DNA of 64,000 nucleotides from Bradyrhizobium sp. CB82 (GTDB taxonomy: Bacteria; Pseudomonadota; Alphaproteobacteria; Rhizobiales; Xanthobacteraceae), in NCBI RefSeq assembly GCF_029714405.1, contig NZ_CP121650.1, forward strand, positions 8,065,001 to 8,129,000, read 5' to 3'. How positions within the stretch are numbered: position 1 is the stretch's first letter; each line of letters opens with the position of its first letter. This document shows, piece after piece, positions 10,427-19,381 of the stretch. Below the pieces are notes generated by a model. The model had not been told where the DNA came from. It did no database searches and saw only the letters and a program-made list of their open reading frames with translations. The translations under genes were made by a program, and so were the position numbers.

Positions 10427-10488
10427 ACTTCACCCCTGCATTGCAACTTGATGTTGATCGGAAACCTTCGGTACGGGGGCCAACGACC

Positions 10489-11310
10489 TTAAGCTTGACA
10501 TTGGAGTGCACCTTGAACGCTGGCGCTCATCCGCAGACGTTCAGTCCAACTTGATCCACCGATCAATCCGCCATCCACAACAAGGTCGTGGCCATTCACG
10601 AAGCTGGATTCATCGCTTGCAAGATACAACGCTGCGAAAGCGATATCTTCCGGCATGCCGGAGCGTGGAATCGGCTGGCGGGTCTTGTTTAATTCACGAA
10701 GGACAGCGGCTTTCTCAAGAGCGTCCGGACCCGTCTTTCCCATGCCGGTCGCGATCTGGCCAGGAGAGAGCGAATTGACACGGATGCCGAATTCGCCAAG
10801 CTCCATGGCAACGCACTTGGTCAGGTGAATGATAGCTGCTTTCGCTGCGCTGTAATCCATGTACGCCGAGACGGCCTGGATACCTGAAACACTACCGGTA
10901 TTGATAATGCTGCCAAACCCCAGCTTTTTCATCTGCGGGGCGACGTGCTTCATTCCAAGCATGACGCCGCGAGCGTGCGAGGCCATCACGCGATCAAACC
11001 GGTCCACTTCCATCGATACAATGCCGCCGGTTTGGCCGAGCATTCCAGCATTATTGAAAAGGCAATCGATACGGCCAAACCGCTTTACGGCAAATTCAAT
11101 CAAATTCCGGACCTGATCCTCAACCGTCACATCCGTCTTGCAAAACACGCAATCGGGTCCGAGGCGGTCACATAAAGCTTCCCCTTCCGAGGCGAGAAGA
11201 TCCGCGACGACCACTTTTGCGCCTTCTGCAATGAATAGTTCAACAGTCGCGCGCCCAATGCCTTGGCTGCCACCCGTGATCACAGCGACTTTCCCGTCTA
11301 GACGTCCCAT
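10489..11310 (-). CDS. Short-chain dehydrogenase/reductase
   Basis: A 273-residue classical SDR: TGGSQGIG cofactor motif, NNAG, Ser in NTGSVSG, the YSAAK active site, and FVNGHDLVVDGGLIGG. Beyond the usual C-terminus it carries about 20 extra residues (SSWTERLRM and following), which may be real or read-through of drift. It is transcribed just before the other SDR gene and just after the MmgE/PrpD gene, in the same orientation. Two SDRs in one operon suggest sequential steps or different stereoisomers. Confidence 0.9.
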   Translation of the reverse strand: MGRLDGKVAVITGGSQGIGRATVELFIAEGAKVVVADLLASEGEALCDRLGPDCVFCKTDVTVEDQVRNLIEFAVKRFGRIDCLFNNAGMLGQTGGIVSMEVDRFDRVMASHARGVMLGMKHVAPQMKKLGFGSIINTGSVSGIQAVSAYMDYSAAKAAIIHLTKCVAMELGEFGIRVNSLSPGQIATGMGKTGPDALEKAAVLRELNKTRQPIPRSGMPEDIAFAALYLASDESSFVNGHDLVVDGGLIGGSSWTERLRMSASVQGALQCQA

Positions 11311-11335
11311 ATCTCAATCCCGTCTCGGTATTCGC

Positions 11336-12676
11336 TCAATCGACGTAGGTAAGCTCGTCGATGTAGGTAAGCTCGGCCATTAACTTGGATATGTCAGGCA
11401 GGCGCTCTAAAGACAGAAGACTATCTTCGATTTGCTCTTCGCGGCCTCGCGCGAACAATCCTGCTACGCATCTGCGGTACTTGTCGCGGATTTCCTCATC
11501 GCTAACGTCGATATGCTCCGTAATTTTGCGCGTCCACGCGTGAAGCTGCGAACCATCGGCCAACGTGACAGTGATCGGCAATTCCGCGCCAGCAAGATCC
11601 GATCGATAAACAATCTCAATCTTCTCTCGAAAGCTTGCGACATCCAGACCGTTAGCGCCTTCGGTCGTATACCTGTTCAGCCATGGCTTCTTGTCCAAGA
11701 AGCTACATGCGATGCTGTGAGCTAAGCTGAACTTCGCCTGGTCAGCGTTCTTGGGGTGATGATAAAGCGCTGCAGCTAGCTTGAATGAAGGCGGCGCTTC
11801 GAGCCGAACAGCCGTCACTTCATGCGCGGAAATCTGCTGTTCATCGATCAGCTTTACAAAAGCATCAATGGGGTGCATTTGGGACAGGCAGCACGGATAT
11901 TTTTTGATTTCGATAGCTTGTGCCCGGAAAGGCGCTCCAAGCTTTAAAACAGGATCTGTGATCCCCGAGACCGCCTGAAGGTATCCCATCGGACACTCCA
12001 AGACGGTGGGTTGCCCGGTTAATCCGTGTTTCGCTAGAATAGCAGACGCCAAGCCATTCCGCCCCGCCATGCCCGACTCATAAAGGTGTGCGCCCGATCC
12101 AACCTGTTTGAAAAGGCCCGCGGCATGGGACGTGGCTATGCTAACCGCCATAGCGATCTGGTGATCATTGAGTTTGAGCAACTTCGCGGCGCCCGCAGCG
12201 ACACCGATAGTGGCGCCTGCTGACCAAGGTGCAAGGCCCCTGCCCATCATATCTTGAGACGCCATAGCCAGCTTCGAGGCAACGTCCCAAGCTATAACAA
12301 AAGCTTCGATCAGCTCTTTACCTGAGATTCGGAGCTTTTCACCCAGCGCTAGCATCGCGGGGAAGACACCAACGCTGTACATGTTCTCAGCCCGAGTGTC
12401 GTCTTCCAGCTCAGTCGTATGGGAGGTCGTCCCGTTCGCCAGCGCCGCGTATTCCACAGAGGTGCGGAAGTTTGCGCCAATCACACCAACTTCCTGTTGA
12501 GCTCCGCATTCCCTGACATAGCTCAGAACGGCCTTACTTGTTTCGCTGTTGACGCCAGCTAGAGTCATCCCCACGCCGCTAAGGAGTACGTTCTTCACGT
12601 GCTGAACGAGCTTCGCATCAAACTCATCAAAGCTGGTCTGTTGAACAAACTGCGCAATGTCGGCCGTCGTACCCAT
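11336..12676 (-). CDS. MmgE/PrpD family protein
   Basis: A 446-residue member of the MmgE/PrpD fold (2-methylcitrate dehydratase and relatives such as cis-aconitate decarboxylase and iminodisuccinate epimerase). The N-terminal helical domain contains ANGTTSHTTELEDDTRAENMY, a variant of the GAxxHxxDxDD-type motif, and KKYPCCLSQMHPID corresponds to the second conserved segment. GGGGGAG before the ATG is a strong ribosome binding site. In this operon it more likely dehydrates, isomerises or epimerises a hydroxy- or amino-acid than serves propionate metabolism, as no prpB or prpC is present. The last twelve residues are a duplicated ELTYxD unit from an 18-bp tandem repeat. Confidence 0.85.
   Translation of the reverse strand: MGTTADIAQFVQQTSFDEFDAKLVQHVKNVLLSGVGMTLAGVNSETSKAVLSYVRECGAQQEVGVIGANFRTSVEYAALANGTTSHTTELEDDTRAENMYSVGVFPAMLALGEKLRISGKELIEAFVIAWDVASKLAMASQDMMGRGLAPWSAGATIGVAAGAAKLLKLNDHQIAMAVSIATSHAAGLFKQVGSGAHLYESGMAGRNGLASAILAKHGLTGQPTVLECPMGYLQAVSGITDPVLKLGAPFRAQAIEIKKYPCCLSQMHPIDAFVKLIDEQQISAHEVTAVRLEAPPSFKLAAALYHHPKNADQAKFSLAHSIACSFLDKKPWLNRYTTEGANGLDVASFREKIEIVYRSDLAGAELPITVTLADGSQLHAWTRKITEHIDVSDEEIRDKYRRCVAGLFARGREEQIEDSLLSLERLPDISKLMAELTYIDELTYVD
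11340..11375. repeat. 18-bp tandem duplication at the 3' end of the MmgE/PrpD gene
   Basis: Two adjacent 18-bp units, 11340-11357 and 11358-11375, differ at one base and encode ELTYID and ELTYVD at the extreme C-terminus. The near identity suggests a recent slippage or duplication. It adds six residues in frame. Confidence 0.8.
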
Positions 12677-12783
12677 GGTGACTCCCCCGATAGAATTAAC
12701 CTGCGTCTGTCTTAGGCATCAACGTCACAACCAACCCTCGTGAGCTTGGGCGTCCATTACGACGCCCAAGCTTTGCATCCAGA

Positions 12784-13836
12784 TCAGGAGATGACCCATT
12801 CCTTAAACCGCCGCGACACCGGCTCGAGGTTGTCGGTCCAATAAGCCCCGTCAACGAACATGCTCTTGGGGTTGGTGATATCCGGCGTCCACTTGCGGAG
12901 CTCGGGATCGAGGAGCGCAATTGCTTTCTTCGAGTTCGGTGCGATGAAGGCCGCGTTGCATAAGCGTGCCACGACGTCAGGCCGTAAGAAGTACTCGATG
13001 TACTTCATTCCGCCTTCTTTGTTCGGCGCTCCCTTCGGTATAATCAGCTTTTCGGTGCCCAGCAGGTTCTGCTCGAACGAGAACGCAAGTGGTTTGCCGC
13101 CGCCTGGCGCGTTTGTGGCCTTGACTCGATTGGCATAGCTGTAGCTGAAATCGACCTCTTGGGTTTGCAAGAGAGAGATCGTCTGGGGAGTCGCAGTCAC
13201 CCAAGCTGCGATGCTGGACTTCACACGATCCAGGACTTTGAACGCGCGATCCAAATCCAGCGGGTAGATGTCTTTGGGCAACACCCCATCAGCAAGGAGA
13301 GCGGCTTCAAGGGTTTCATTTGGTCGATTGGGGAGGGTCCGACGACCGGGGAATTTTCCCACGTCAAAGTATTCTGCGAAGTTCTTGGGATGCGCCGTTG
13401 ACCCATACTTTTCAGGGTCCCATGCGATGCCCCCCACGAAGGAACTTGACGTCACATACTCCTTCTGAGGAGGCAGGGCCATATCGGCTACGTTCAACAT
13501 CCCCAAGTCGACCTTATCCCAAAGTCCGAGCTTGGATCCGAGCGCCGCATCTTCGTCGACGGTCATGAGAACGTCGATATCCGCTCGTCCAGTGAGGGCT
13601 TGGGCTTTCAGTTTTGCAATATCCGGACGCGGGACAATGTTGACTTTGATACCTGTCTCCTCGGTAAAAGGTGTGACGACGGTTTTGACCAGCATCTCCT
13701 GAAACGTGCCGCCGTAACTGGTGATCGTAATCGACTTGGCCTGCGCTTGGGCTCGGGTGATCACTGCCGGCGCCAGCACGGCGGCCGAGGACGCCGCAAG
13801 AAACGTACGCCGGGATAACTTCTTCGAAATCGCCAT
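12784..13836 (-). CDS. ABC transporter periplasmic substrate-binding protein (PotD-like)
   Basis: A 350-residue extracellular solute-binding protein of the spermidine/putrescine-type family. It begins with a twin-arginine signal, SRRTFLAASSAAV, ending in a probable cleavage near ITRAQAQA, so it should be exported folded. The mature part starts ITITSYGGTFQEML, typical of PotD-like binders. GGGAG six bases before the ATG sets the start. It is encoded directly after the transporter ATPase. PotD-like proteins of rhizobia bind polyamines but also many amino-acid-like or opine-like compounds, so polyamine specificity should not be assumed. Confidence 0.9.
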   Translation of the reverse strand: MAISKKLSRRTFLAASSAAVLAPAVITRAQAQAKSITITSYGGTFQEMLVKTVVTPFTEETGIKVNIVPRPDIAKLKAQALTGRADIDVLMTVDEDAALGSKLGLWDKVDLGMLNVADMALPPQKEYVTSSSFVGGIAWDPEKYGSTAHPKNFAEYFDVGKFPGRRTLPNRPNETLEAALLADGVLPKDIYPLDLDRAFKVLDRVKSSIAAWVTATPQTISLLQTQEVDFSYSYANRVKATNAPGGGKPLAFSFEQNLLGTEKLIIPKGAPNKEGGMKYIEYFLRPDVVARLCNAAFIAPNSKKAIALLDPELRKWTPDITNPKSMFVDGAYWTDNLEPVSRRFKEWVIS

Positions 13837-13916
13837 AGTCCACTCCCTTTACTTTCACGTTGATGATGACGGTGCCGCGCTAGGGACGGCCCAAACTCCA
13901 AGTCAGAACTGGACGC

Positions 13917-15008
13917 CTAACCGTTCAACACGACAGATTCAGTAGGTGACCAGGAAAGCTTGGCTGCAGATCCAAGCTCGGGGCGAGTGCAAGCGGGACC
14001 GGAGATGATCTTCGCCGTAACGGAAGCACCATGCGCTGTTTTCACCGCAATCCGGGTCATGCCGCCGATGAAGGAGATCGCCTCGACCACTCCGCGCAGA
14101 ACGTTGTGACCAGCAGGAGTGTCGGCGTCAGCGGCGAAGATGTGCATTTTCTCCGGTCGAACCATGACCAGAACGTCGGAGCCGAGGCCCCGCTCTGAGC
14201 TTGGCACGAGCACCGCTCCGGCCTCGTCGATCGCCACGCTGTTTGCAGCAATGCTCTTGCCGCGGAGCAAATTCGATTCTCCGATGAACTCTGCCACGAA
14301 GCGGCTGTTAGGCCTGAAGTACAACTCATCTGGAGTGCCTAACTGAGCAATCTCACCAGTCTTCATGAGGCAGATGCGGTCAGACATATTGAGCGCCTCT
14401 TCCTGGTCATGCGTTACGTAAATGATCGTCGTGCCCAACTCATGGTGCAGGCGCTTGATTTCAGTCTGCATCTGCTCTCGAAGATTCTTGTCGAGCGCTC
14501 CGAGCGGCTCGTCCATCATGATGATGGCCGGGGAGTACACGATACAGCGAGCGATACCGACGCGCTGCTGTTGACCCCCTGAAAGTTGGCGAGGCTTTCG
14601 ATCATCAAGCCCCTTAAGACCAACTCGGTCCAACGCATCCAAGACTTTTCTGCGAATAGCTTCGGAGGATTCGCGCCTTGCACGAAGCGGATATGCAACG
14701 TTTTCGAAGACCGTCATATGAGGCATAAGCGCATAGTTTTGAAACACCATGCCGATGCCTCGGTCGCGCGGCGGCATATGCGTGATATCCCTGCCGGCGA
14801 GGAGGATTTCACCGGAACTAGGCGCGATCGCCCCCGAGATCAGATTCAGAAGGGTCGTCTTTCCGGAGCCGGAGGGCCCGAGTAGAGTAAGAAACTCAGA
14901 TTTATGAACAGCCAATTCGGTGGCCTTAAGTACCATAACCGAACCGAAGGCCTTGGAGATCCCTCTCAAAGCTATGGCCTCAACATTGGAGGCATTGCGG
15001 CCGTGCAT
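13917..15008 (-). CDS. ABC transporter ATP-binding protein (PotA-like)
   Basis: A 363-residue ATPase of a spermidine/putrescine-type importer. Walker A is GPSGSGKTT, the Q-loop region is GMVFQNYALMPHMT, the signature is LSGGQQQRV, Walker B is IIMMDEPLGALD and the H-loop is YVTHDQEEAL. A C-terminal TOBE regulatory domain follows. The ATG at 15008 is preferred because GGGAG lies seven bases upstream; an earlier in-frame start is at 15029. It energises the two permeases encoded immediately upstream in the operon. Confidence 0.93.
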   Translation of the reverse strand: MHGRNASNVEAIALRGISKAFGSVMVLKATELAVHKSEFLTLLGPSGSGKTTLLNLISGAIAPSSGEILLAGRDITHMPPRDRGIGMVFQNYALMPHMTVFENVAYPLRARRESSEAIRRKVLDALDRVGLKGLDDRKPRQLSGGQQQRVGIARCIVYSPAIIMMDEPLGALDKNLREQMQTEIKRLHHELGTTIIYVTHDQEEALNMSDRICLMKTGEIAQLGTPDELYFRPNSRFVAEFIGESNLLRGKSIAANSVAIDEAGAVLVPSSERGLGSDVLVMVRPEKMHIFAADADTPAGHNVLRGVVEAISFIGGMTRIAVKTAHGASVTAKIISGPACTRPELGSAAKLSWSPTESVVLNG

Positions 15009-15095
15009 TCTTCTACTCCCAGAATCCATGCTGCCCAGGTGATTGGTCTGAGCTCAGGTCCACCGCAGAGCGAGCTACGATTTTGTATTCTTTGC

Positions 15096-15911
15096 TCAAG
15101 AGACTTCCTCGCCCGAAGATTTCCTCAGGCTAATAGTCACGATGCATCCAAGTAGGGACAACGCTGTGAGCAAGGCCGACACGGCCGCGATGACCGGAGA
15201 GACCTCCCATTCAAGAGCGCTATACATCTTAACCGGCAACGTCACGGTATCGCTGCCTGCGAGGAACCAAGAGATGATCACCTCGTCAAACGAAAGCAGA
15301 AACGCAAAGAACGCGGCGCTTATCAGGGATGGAACGAGCTGAGGGATTACGACTGTAAAAAACATGCGAATGGGACTTGCACCCATCAGCTCAGCGCCAA
15401 ACTCCAAGTTTCGGTCGAGCTTCTGTACACCCGCAGTAATCATGACGATGACATACGGTAGTGTCACCATCACATGGCCCAGAACCAGGGACAGTGTGGT
15501 CCCGCCAATGCGGATATAGGCGAAGTACAGGTAAATACCCAACCCCGAGACGATCGTGGGAATGACCAATGGGCTAAACAACACTCCAGAAATCAAGAGT
15601 TTGCCCAAAAACTCGTAGCGCGCGATCCAATATGCCGACGGCACGCCAGCAAAAAGAGCCGCAAATGTCGAGAAAATCGCGACCTTCAGGCTCGTATATA
15701 GCGGCAATAGCCAACTATCAGAGGTGAAGAAAATTCTGAACAAATCAAGCGAGTATGTCGAGGGAGGAAATTCCAGCGCGTTCGTTGGTCCAAATGCCAT
15801 GGGAATTGTAACAACAACTGGCGCGAGCAGAAAAATGTAGACGGCCGTTGCGAGGCTGGAGCCAACGAAGCGGTACCGCTGCGACAAGGGATCATGCACT
15901 GAGGTCACCAT
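15096..15911 (-). CDS. ABC transporter permease (PotC-like)
   Basis: A 271-residue inner-membrane permease with about six hydrophobic segments and the cytoplasmic coupling motif around GAELMGASPIRMFFTVVIPQ (EAA loop), which docks to the ATPase. The first membrane segment starts near residue 15 (ATAVYIFLLAPVVVTIPM). It starts nine bases after the preceding permease gene ends, so the two are co-translated as a heterodimeric channel. Confidence 0.92.
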   Translation of the reverse strand: MVTSVHDPLSQRYRFVGSSLATAVYIFLLAPVVVTIPMAFGPTNALEFPPSTYSLDLFRIFFTSDSWLLPLYTSLKVAIFSTFAALFAGVPSAYWIARYEFLGKLLISGVLFSPLVIPTIVSGLGIYLYFAYIRIGGTTLSLVLGHVMVTLPYVIVMITAGVQKLDRNLEFGAELMGASPIRMFFTVVIPQLVPSLISAAFFAFLLSFDEVIISWFLAGSDTVTLPVKMYSALEWEVSPVIAAVSALLTALSLLGCIVTISLRKSSGEEVS

Positions 15912-15920
15912 AACAAGCTC

Positions 15921-16745
15921 TTAGATCTTACGCCGACGCCAGAGCGTCATCGGAACGATGAAGATTGAAGCTAGTGCGAGCAAGATCAGGCTTATTGCCG
16001 ACGCTTTCGGCCAGTCGAGAACCTGACGATTGTAAAAATCGACTAAGTTAGAGAGCATTTGATCTTTGGGACCGCCGAGGAGCGCGGGAATGACAAACGC
16101 ACCCAAAGACATCACAAAAACGCTCAGCAAACCCGCAACGGCTCCCGGGACGCTGAGAGGAACGGTAACAGTCCAAAACATCCTCGCTGGTTTGGCGCCC
16201 ATCACGGATGCAGCTCTGTATAGAGCACTGTCGATCGCGAGTAGACTTGCGAGCACGGGGAGGACGACGAGCGGAACGAGAAAATTTGTCATCCCGACGA
16301 ATAAACCGACGCGATTGAGAACAAGCGGCAGCTGGACGTCGAACCCTGAGGCCCAGCTCAGGAGATTGTTTATGATGCCGTGTCGACCCAGGATGATGGT
16401 GAAAGCGAAGCACTTGACCAGAATGCTCGTCCAGAAAGGCAGGAGAATGAGGACCATCAGCATGGTCCGTCGATTCGGATGCTGCCTCGCCAAGTGAAGG
16501 GCGACGATGTATCCTAGTATCAGGCTGAGAACGGATGAAATTGACGCAACGACAAGGGTCGTGGCTAGTGTTTGCCTAAACAAGCTGCTTTCGACAATGA
16601 CTTTGTACGCAGAGAGTGGGCCGGCATCGCCCTGGAAACTTGTGATGAGGACGTAGCAAAGCGGTGGCAGTATTATGCCGGCCGCAACCAACGCCGCCGG
16701 CGACATGAACAGTGATTGCACCTTGAGATCGATCGAGCGATTCAT
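15921..16745 (-). CDS. ABC transporter permease (PotB-like)
   Basis: A 274-residue permease, first gene of the transport and catabolism operon. It has six predicted membrane spans and the EAA loop RAASVMGAKPARMFWTVTVP. The ATG at 16745 is chosen because MNRSIDLKV leads straight into the first hydrophobic segment as in relatives; a GTG at 16862 would add 39 polar residues without family support. Ribosome binding signals are weak at both. Confidence 0.88.
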   Translation of the reverse strand: MNRSIDLKVQSLFMSPAALVAAGIILPPLCYVLITSFQGDAGPLSAYKVIVESSLFRQTLATTLVVASISSVLSLILGYIVALHLARQHPNRRTMLMVLILLPFWTSILVKCFAFTIILGRHGIINNLLSWASGFDVQLPLVLNRVGLFVGMTNFLVPLVVLPVLASLLAIDSALYRAASVMGAKPARMFWTVTVPLSVPGAVAGLLSVFVMSLGAFVIPALLGGPKDQMLSNLVDFYNRQVLDWPKASAISLILLALASIFIVPMTLWRRRKI

Positions 16746-17201
16746 TTGAGCGCGAGCAGAAGTTCGTGAGGGACGCAGTTTCGAGCTATTGGCTTGCGGA
16801 TTGCGCGAATGATATTCCGGATGTCTCGCCTTCGACTCGGACGAGCCAATGGTGTCGTCCACTTTCGGGTGTCGGTATCGCGAATGGTCAGGAAGCAGTC
16901 TCGGCTAAAGTCCAGTAGCTGCGAACATGTCGCGCGGGGCATCGCCTCCCGCACCTTGTTCACGAGCGCAGCCAAGGGACGCGCAATTACTGAACGACTC
17001 ATTGGACGAACCGGCGTTTTCATGTTCTTGAGCTTTGGATTTCGGCAGCGCTTCCGATCGAAACAGCTATGCAGATTGACATCACTCACGCCTTCGCGTG
17101 CGTTGATGAACTAACAGATGCCGGCAGCCCCCCGTACTGCGCACTTGAATGAGATGTTGTTATGAGCTGAGCGAATATCCGCCCAGGCGCCTTCGGTTTT
17201 C

Positions 17202-17221
17202 ATGAGCGAGATATCTCTCAT
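17202..17221. promoter_or_regulatory. Imperfect 20-bp palindrome, candidate operator
   Basis: An ATGAG...CTCAT palindrome with the perfect core GAGATATCTC lies between the divergent permease and IclR-regulator genes. Eight of ten base pairs match across the arms. Its location suits an operator for the IclR protein or another regulator, but no known consensus was matched. The rest of 16746-17441 holds only this divergent control region. Confidence 0.3.
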
Positions 17222-17441
17222 TCAATGAAGCGCGCTCTCTTAGAACTCCTCCTGAATGGTGAAGATTCCTTCCGTATTGTTATCCAATATTACGTATTGA
17301 TTTTTGTCCCGTCAAGTAGAAATTTACCTAAGCCGCTGTCCACGGCTGGTTCTTGGCAAAGGATTGGCGGTGTCGGCGCCGGTCTTTACACGCGCATTGA
17401 ATAGCAATATGCAGAACCGCATTGCGAGAAGGACAAAGACG

Positions 17442-18284
17442 ATGCTCGAGAAGAGGAGCAAGAGCCGGACAGGACTCAATTCGCCTGCTCCGTTTGCTAA
17501 GGCAGACATTGACGAACGGCTCTATCTCGGGACGATCGAGAAGGGGCTGCTTATCCTTGACACCTTTTGTGCGAATCCACGACCGATGACTCTTGCGGAA
17601 GTCTCGGAGGCATCCGGGTTAAATAAAAGCGCCACCCAACGGGTGCTCTACACACTGCGGGCGCTGAGATACCTAACCCACAGTGAGACAACCCGGGAGT
17701 ATTCGCTTTCGGCGCGGGCTATGGACATCGGAAACGCATATTTGCGGAGCAATCCGATAGTCGAAGCGACTTTTCCGTACTTGCTCGAAGCCAACAAACG
17801 ATCGCAGGAAACCGTCAACCTGACCGAGCTCGACGGAGCCGATATCATATTTATCTCTCGTGTCCCCAGCAGGAACGTGATGAGCTCATACGTGACGGTT
17901 GGGGCGCGCCTTCCCGCTTTCGCGACGGCGCCAGGGCGAGCGATCTTGGCGAACCTCGATGCCGACTCCACCAACGCCATTTTAAAAGGCTCGAGCCTTG
18001 CCGCGATTACCCCGCACACCATGACCAGTCGGCAAAAGCTTCTCAAGGAATTGGAAAAGGTACGCCAAGAAGGCTTTGCCATCGCCAATCAAGAGGCGAT
18101 GCTTGGGGACATTTCGACGGCTGCGCCGGTGTTTGGCTACGACAACAAGGTTGTGGCTGCGGTTAACATCGCAGCTTCGACGGCCAATTGGACTCCCGAG
18201 AGAGTGGAAGCAGAACTTAGCCCGATCACGGTCGAGATCGCTCGGCAAATGTCCAAAGTTGTTTCCCAATACAGGCGAGCATAA
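17442..18284 (+). CDS. IclR-family transcriptional regulator
   Basis: A 280-residue IclR regulator. The N-terminal winged helix reads LGTIEKGLLILDTFC, PMTLAEVSEASGLNKSATQR and VLYTLRALRYL; the C-terminal effector domain ends with VAAVNIAASTANWTPERV. The ATG at 17442 has AAGGA eight bases upstream; a longer frame from 17304 has no such support. It is divergent from the ABC transporter, MmgE/PrpD, SDR and amidase operon, the classical arrangement for an IclR protein sensing the pathway substrate and repressing or activating the neighbouring operon. Confidence 0.92.
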   Translation: MLEKRSKSRTGLNSPAPFAKADIDERLYLGTIEKGLLILDTFCANPRPMTLAEVSEASGLNKSATQRVLYTLRALRYLTHSETTREYSLSARAMDIGNAYLRSNPIVEATFPYLLEANKRSQETVNLTELDGADIIFISRVPSRNVMSSYVTVGARLPAFATAPGRAILANLDADSTNAILKGSSLAAITPHTMTSRQKLLKELEKVRQEGFAIANQEAMLGDISTAAPVFGYDNKVVAAVNIAASTANWTPERVEAELSPITVEIARQMSKVVSQYRRA

Positions 18285-18341
18285 GCTGCATTACCCTTTA
18301 ACCCAACTTCGACATACGATGTCAGCTAGGATACGGACTTA

Positions 18342-18835
18342 TTAAGGCGCAGCCATAGCCTGATTGACGCGAGTTGAACGAAAGGCAAGGTAGTTGGCAG
18401 CAAGGCCTGTCATAGCGCGTCGCCACTGGACGACATTATTTGATCCTGTTGAAGAACCGCTCGACCGGGTTGCGAGCGCGGTAGAGATAGGGGCTGAATC
18501 AGATCGGATCGCTACGGTTGCTTTTCGGCGGGATGTTGGCAGCCCAAGCACCCTTCTTCATAACAAGCTCCCTCAGCCGGTCCGCGTCATCGGTCGGCAA
18601 GCAGCATTGACCCGGATTTCAGGGGACAGCACCGGCAAGTCGAACTCAAAGCCTCACCGAGCTCAGCGCCAGCTATGCCGGCAGACCATTGCTATCGACC
18701 ACCGCAAGGATTTCTTTGTCAAGCCGCCGCGGGACCTTCCCATCGATTGGCGCTGGTTCCGTGTGATGCAGGATCCATGCTGATGGGAGGCGTCGATCAT
18801 CTGGACAGCGGCATCATGGGCAGCGCGAACGAATG
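18342..18835 (-). pseudogene. IS5-family transposase remnant
   Basis: Minus-strand pieces of an IS5/IS427-group transposase. One part reads VQMIDASHQHGSC then SMGRSRGGLT, matching the catalytic region around the first Asp. The other reads LAANYLAFRST near the end, matching the conserved C-terminal LAANYLAF with a preceding relic of the ERFFN-type motif. The pieces lie in different frames with the middle shortened, so the element is dead. No terminal repeats were identified. Confidence 0.7.
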
Positions 18836-18843
18836 GAGGTGCT

Positions 18844-19289
18844 GTGAGCGAAAACCACGAACTGGTCAACGCCGACGGGCTGGAGCCGAGCCCCGAAGAC
18901 CTGCAATTCCGGGATTGCAAAAGGTGTTGCGCGCTGGGATCTGGCTGATCCGGAACGGCTACGGGAATATGGCCGTGCTGCCGTACGAAGCACCTTCCGG
19001 CTGCTACTGGGGGTGCGAATTCCACCCGATAGGAGCGCTTCAACCGCTACTCGAGCGGATCAGCCGGCAGATCTTGCTAGACCACCACGGCGGAAGGGTG
19101 CGCCGGAGCATCAGCCAGAAGGGCCTGGCGCAGGCCATCATGCGCAGCGATCCCAATGACTTGAAGGCGATGTGCGCGGGGGACGTGAGTGCCCTCGGCC
19201 AGTGCTGGATTCCAGTGGCGTTCCACGACTACGCCGTCGACTACTCGCGGTGGAATCTCGTCAGCCTGCACGGCGCCCCGAATTCGTGA
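18844..19289 (+). pseudogene. Broken gene of unknown function
   Basis: A GTG-started frame at 18844 (SENHELVNADGLEPSPEDL) stops after about 35 codons, and a coherent frame continues in another phase to the stop at 19289 (GIWLIRNGYGNMAVLPY, then LLERISRQILLDHHGG). Base use is even and GC-rich like the adjoining restriction genes, suggesting a real gene broken by a frameshift near 18930. I do not recognise the family. It probably arrived with the defence module. Confidence 0.35.
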
Positions 19290-19381
19290 ATGGAGCCGCC
19301 GCCTAGCTAAGTTGCGCCGGGCACGGAAGACGCTGGCCAGGGAGGCGGGCAGCAACGGCGCTGAGGCCGGCATACCGAAAC

